Shown piece after piece: positions 62,906 to 64,000 of a stretch of DNA of 64,000 bases. This DNA is from Psychrobacter sp. P11G3 (lineage in GTDB: Bacteria; Pseudomonadota; Gammaproteobacteria; Pseudomonadales; Moraxellaceae), in the NCBI RefSeq assembly GCF_001435845.1, contig NZ_CM003596.1, positions 1,550,001 to 1,614,000 of the forward strand, read 5' to 3'. Below the pieces are notes generated by a model that did no database searches, had not been told where the DNA came from, and worked only from the letters and a program-made list of their open reading frames with translations. Every line of letters starts with the position of its first letter. Within the stretch, counting starts at the first letter, position 1. Position numbers and translations under genes: made by a program.

Positions 62906-63733
62906 ATGACAACACTTTTATCTAATGAGCCAGTCAGCCAGCCTGTACTGTTTATACCGCATGGCGCAGGGCCTTGTTTTTTTATGGATTGGCAACCAGC
63001 GGATATGTGGTATGAGATGGCAATGTTTTTAAAAAGTATTTCTGCTCGTTTGCCTGAGCGACCAAAGGCTATCTTAATCATTAGTGCACATTGGCAGACG
63101 GCTGAATTCAGTATCACCACTGGCAAACAACCTAATCTCATTTATGATTATTATGGCTTTCCTGAGCATACTTATAGTTTGACTTATCCAGCCTTAGGCG
63201 CGCCAGCATTGGCAAAGCAAGTCAGCCGGCTATTGACAGAGGCAGGGGTAGGTAATAAACAAGATGCGGAGCGCGGTTTTGATCATGGCGTATTTATACC
63301 GCTTAAGCTAATGTTCCCTGAGGCAGGTATCCCGGTGGTACAGCTATCCTTGCGTCATGATTTAGACCCACAAGCGCATATAGCTGCTGGTCAAGCACTG
63401 GCGTCACTGCGTACAGAGGGGGTACTAATCGTCGGTAGCGGCATGAGCTTTCATAATATGCGCGGTTATGGCGATACCAGCTTTACTGAACCATCAGAGC
63501 GTTTTGATGAATGGCTAACGAATACTGTGGAATCAGCAGATTCGGATAAACGACTCACGGCCTTGGCCAGTTGGAAAAATGCTCCTCACGCGCTTGACTC
63601 ACATCCATTAGGGGCAGAGGAGCATTTGTTACCGCTTATGATAGCGGTGGGTGCAGCAGGACGTGACAAAGGGCACAAGGTTTACTCCCAGCAAGTGCTA
63701 AAAACGCAATTGTCAGCTTTTCAGTTTGGTTAG
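62906..63733 (+). CDS. LigB-type extradiol ring-opening dioxygenase (YgiD/DODA-like)
   Basis: A 275-residue non-heme metal dioxygenase. Metal ligands and catalytic histidines appear in FIPHGAGPCFF (His19), IISAHWQT (His62), RGFDHGVFIPLKLMFP (His127) and LGAEEHLLPLMIAVGAAG. This is the 4,5-DOPA dioxygenase-like class B fold. AGGGGA precedes the ATG. Co-directional with the DoxX gene 88 bases upstream. Confidence 0.88.
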   Translation: MTTLLSNEPVSQPVLFIPHGAGPCFFMDWQPADMWYEMAMFLKSISARLPERPKAILIISAHWQTAEFSITTGKQPNLIYDYYGFPEHTYSLTYPALGAPALAKQVSRLLTEAGVGNKQDAERGFDHGVFIPLKLMFPEAGIPVVQLSLRHDLDPQAHIAAGQALASLRTEGVLIVGSGMSFHNMRGYGDTSFTEPSERFDEWLTNTVESADSDKRLTALASWKNAPHALDSHPLGAEEHLLPLMIAVGAAGRDKGHKVYSQQVLKTQLSAFQFG

Positions 63734-63940
63734 TATGACTTTTTAATTTCATCTCAAATCATTAGTCTGCATTTTCTAGTCGTATATGGGCTCACCATAA
63801 TGTTATAAAACCCTTACGTTTATCTTATAAAAATTTTGATCAGAGCACGGTATTATTCTAAGGAACAGTAAGCTTCAGGTTGGGTATCCACTTTTACCAC
63901 TCTCATAAGAAAGACAAGTAAACAGAAAAAAGGAATCATA

Positions 63941-64000
63941 ATGATGGCTTTGAACCATATGGTCAAAAGGTTTTGCAAAGCGACAGTCATAATTTTAAGC
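63941..64000 (+). CDS. 5' end of an unidentified gene (partial)
   Basis: ATG at 63941 with AAAAGGA about six bases upstream starts an open frame (MMALNHMVKRFCKATVIILS) running off the window. The basic N-terminus turning hydrophobic suggests a signal peptide or membrane start. Confidence 0.5.
   Translation, partial: MMALNHMVKRFCKATVIILS

Noticed and set aside
1..64000. CRISPR array, tRNA, rRNA, integrase or complete IS
   Set aside because: No regularly spaced repeats, tRNA-like cloverleaf, rRNA sequence, tyrosine recombinase or transposase reading frame was found.

Overview
The window reads as ordinary chromosome of a gammaproteobacterium of the Moraxellaceae, most likely Psychrobacter. This is inferred from gene content (a DcaP-type porin with an adipate-style beta-oxidation cluster, a PAP2/dual-specificity phosphatase fusion, a pxp operon with its own biotin carboxylase), moderate GC and small TA-flanked inverted-repeat elements. 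No rRNA, tRNA, CRISPR array, prophage or complete insertion sequence was found.

Layout. 1-7.9 kb is a patchwork: a YHYH lipoprotein coupled to a His-rich membrane-anchored protein, a PAP2-DSP fusion phosphatase, a GST, a small Val/Lys/Ala repeat protein, a tiny-ORF unit with a strong terminator, an OsmC gene broken by two in-frame TGA codons, and an isolated AT-rich gene with a HEPN-like N-terminus. 8-20.7 kb is a catabolic block: an old yellow enzyme, then IclR regulator, MFS transporter, acyl-CoA dehydrogenase, enoyl-CoA hydratase, 3-hydroxyacyl-CoA dehydrogenase, 3-oxoadipyl-CoA-type thiolase, acyl-CoA ligase, thioesterase and DcaP-like porin. Together they look like uptake, activation and beta-oxidation of a dicarboxylic or related acid. 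A shared palindrome lies upstream of the iclR gene and in the divergent acd/ech promoter. 20.7-27 kb holds glycosyltransferases (GT2, GT28-like, GT4, membrane GT2).

27.5-36.5 kb mixes LysR/SDR/EamA, a homocysteine methyltransferase, two small lipoproteins, an MDR oxidoreductase, a GST, a 278-bp MITE and a LysR gene. 36.6-44.8 kb is an IclR-associated 5-oxoproline operon: DUF1445 hydro-lyase, biotin carrier, biotin carboxylase, PxpB, PxpC, PxpA, an NRAMP-like transporter and a second biotin-carrier-like protein without the biotinyl lysine. 44.9-51 kb is copper handling: TonB receptor, a DUF2946-like protein, CueR and CopA with a textbook 19-bp-spacer CueR promoter. At 51.3 kb sits a lone NADAR-type protein of the DarT1-antitoxin kind with no toxin beside it.

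53-61 kb is a LysR-linked catabolic set (RidA, aldehyde dehydrogenase, membrane dipeptidase, BCCT transporter, two MITEs, an unknown 582-residue protein and a DUF3726-like protein). The window ends with LysR, DoxX, a LigB-type dioxygenase and the first 20 codons of another gene.

The best leads for something undescribed are the HEPN-like gene (6.4-7.7 kb), the orphan NADAR protein (51.3 kb), the split urea-carboxylase-like pxp operon with a biotin-less carrier, and the unknown/DUF3726 pair.
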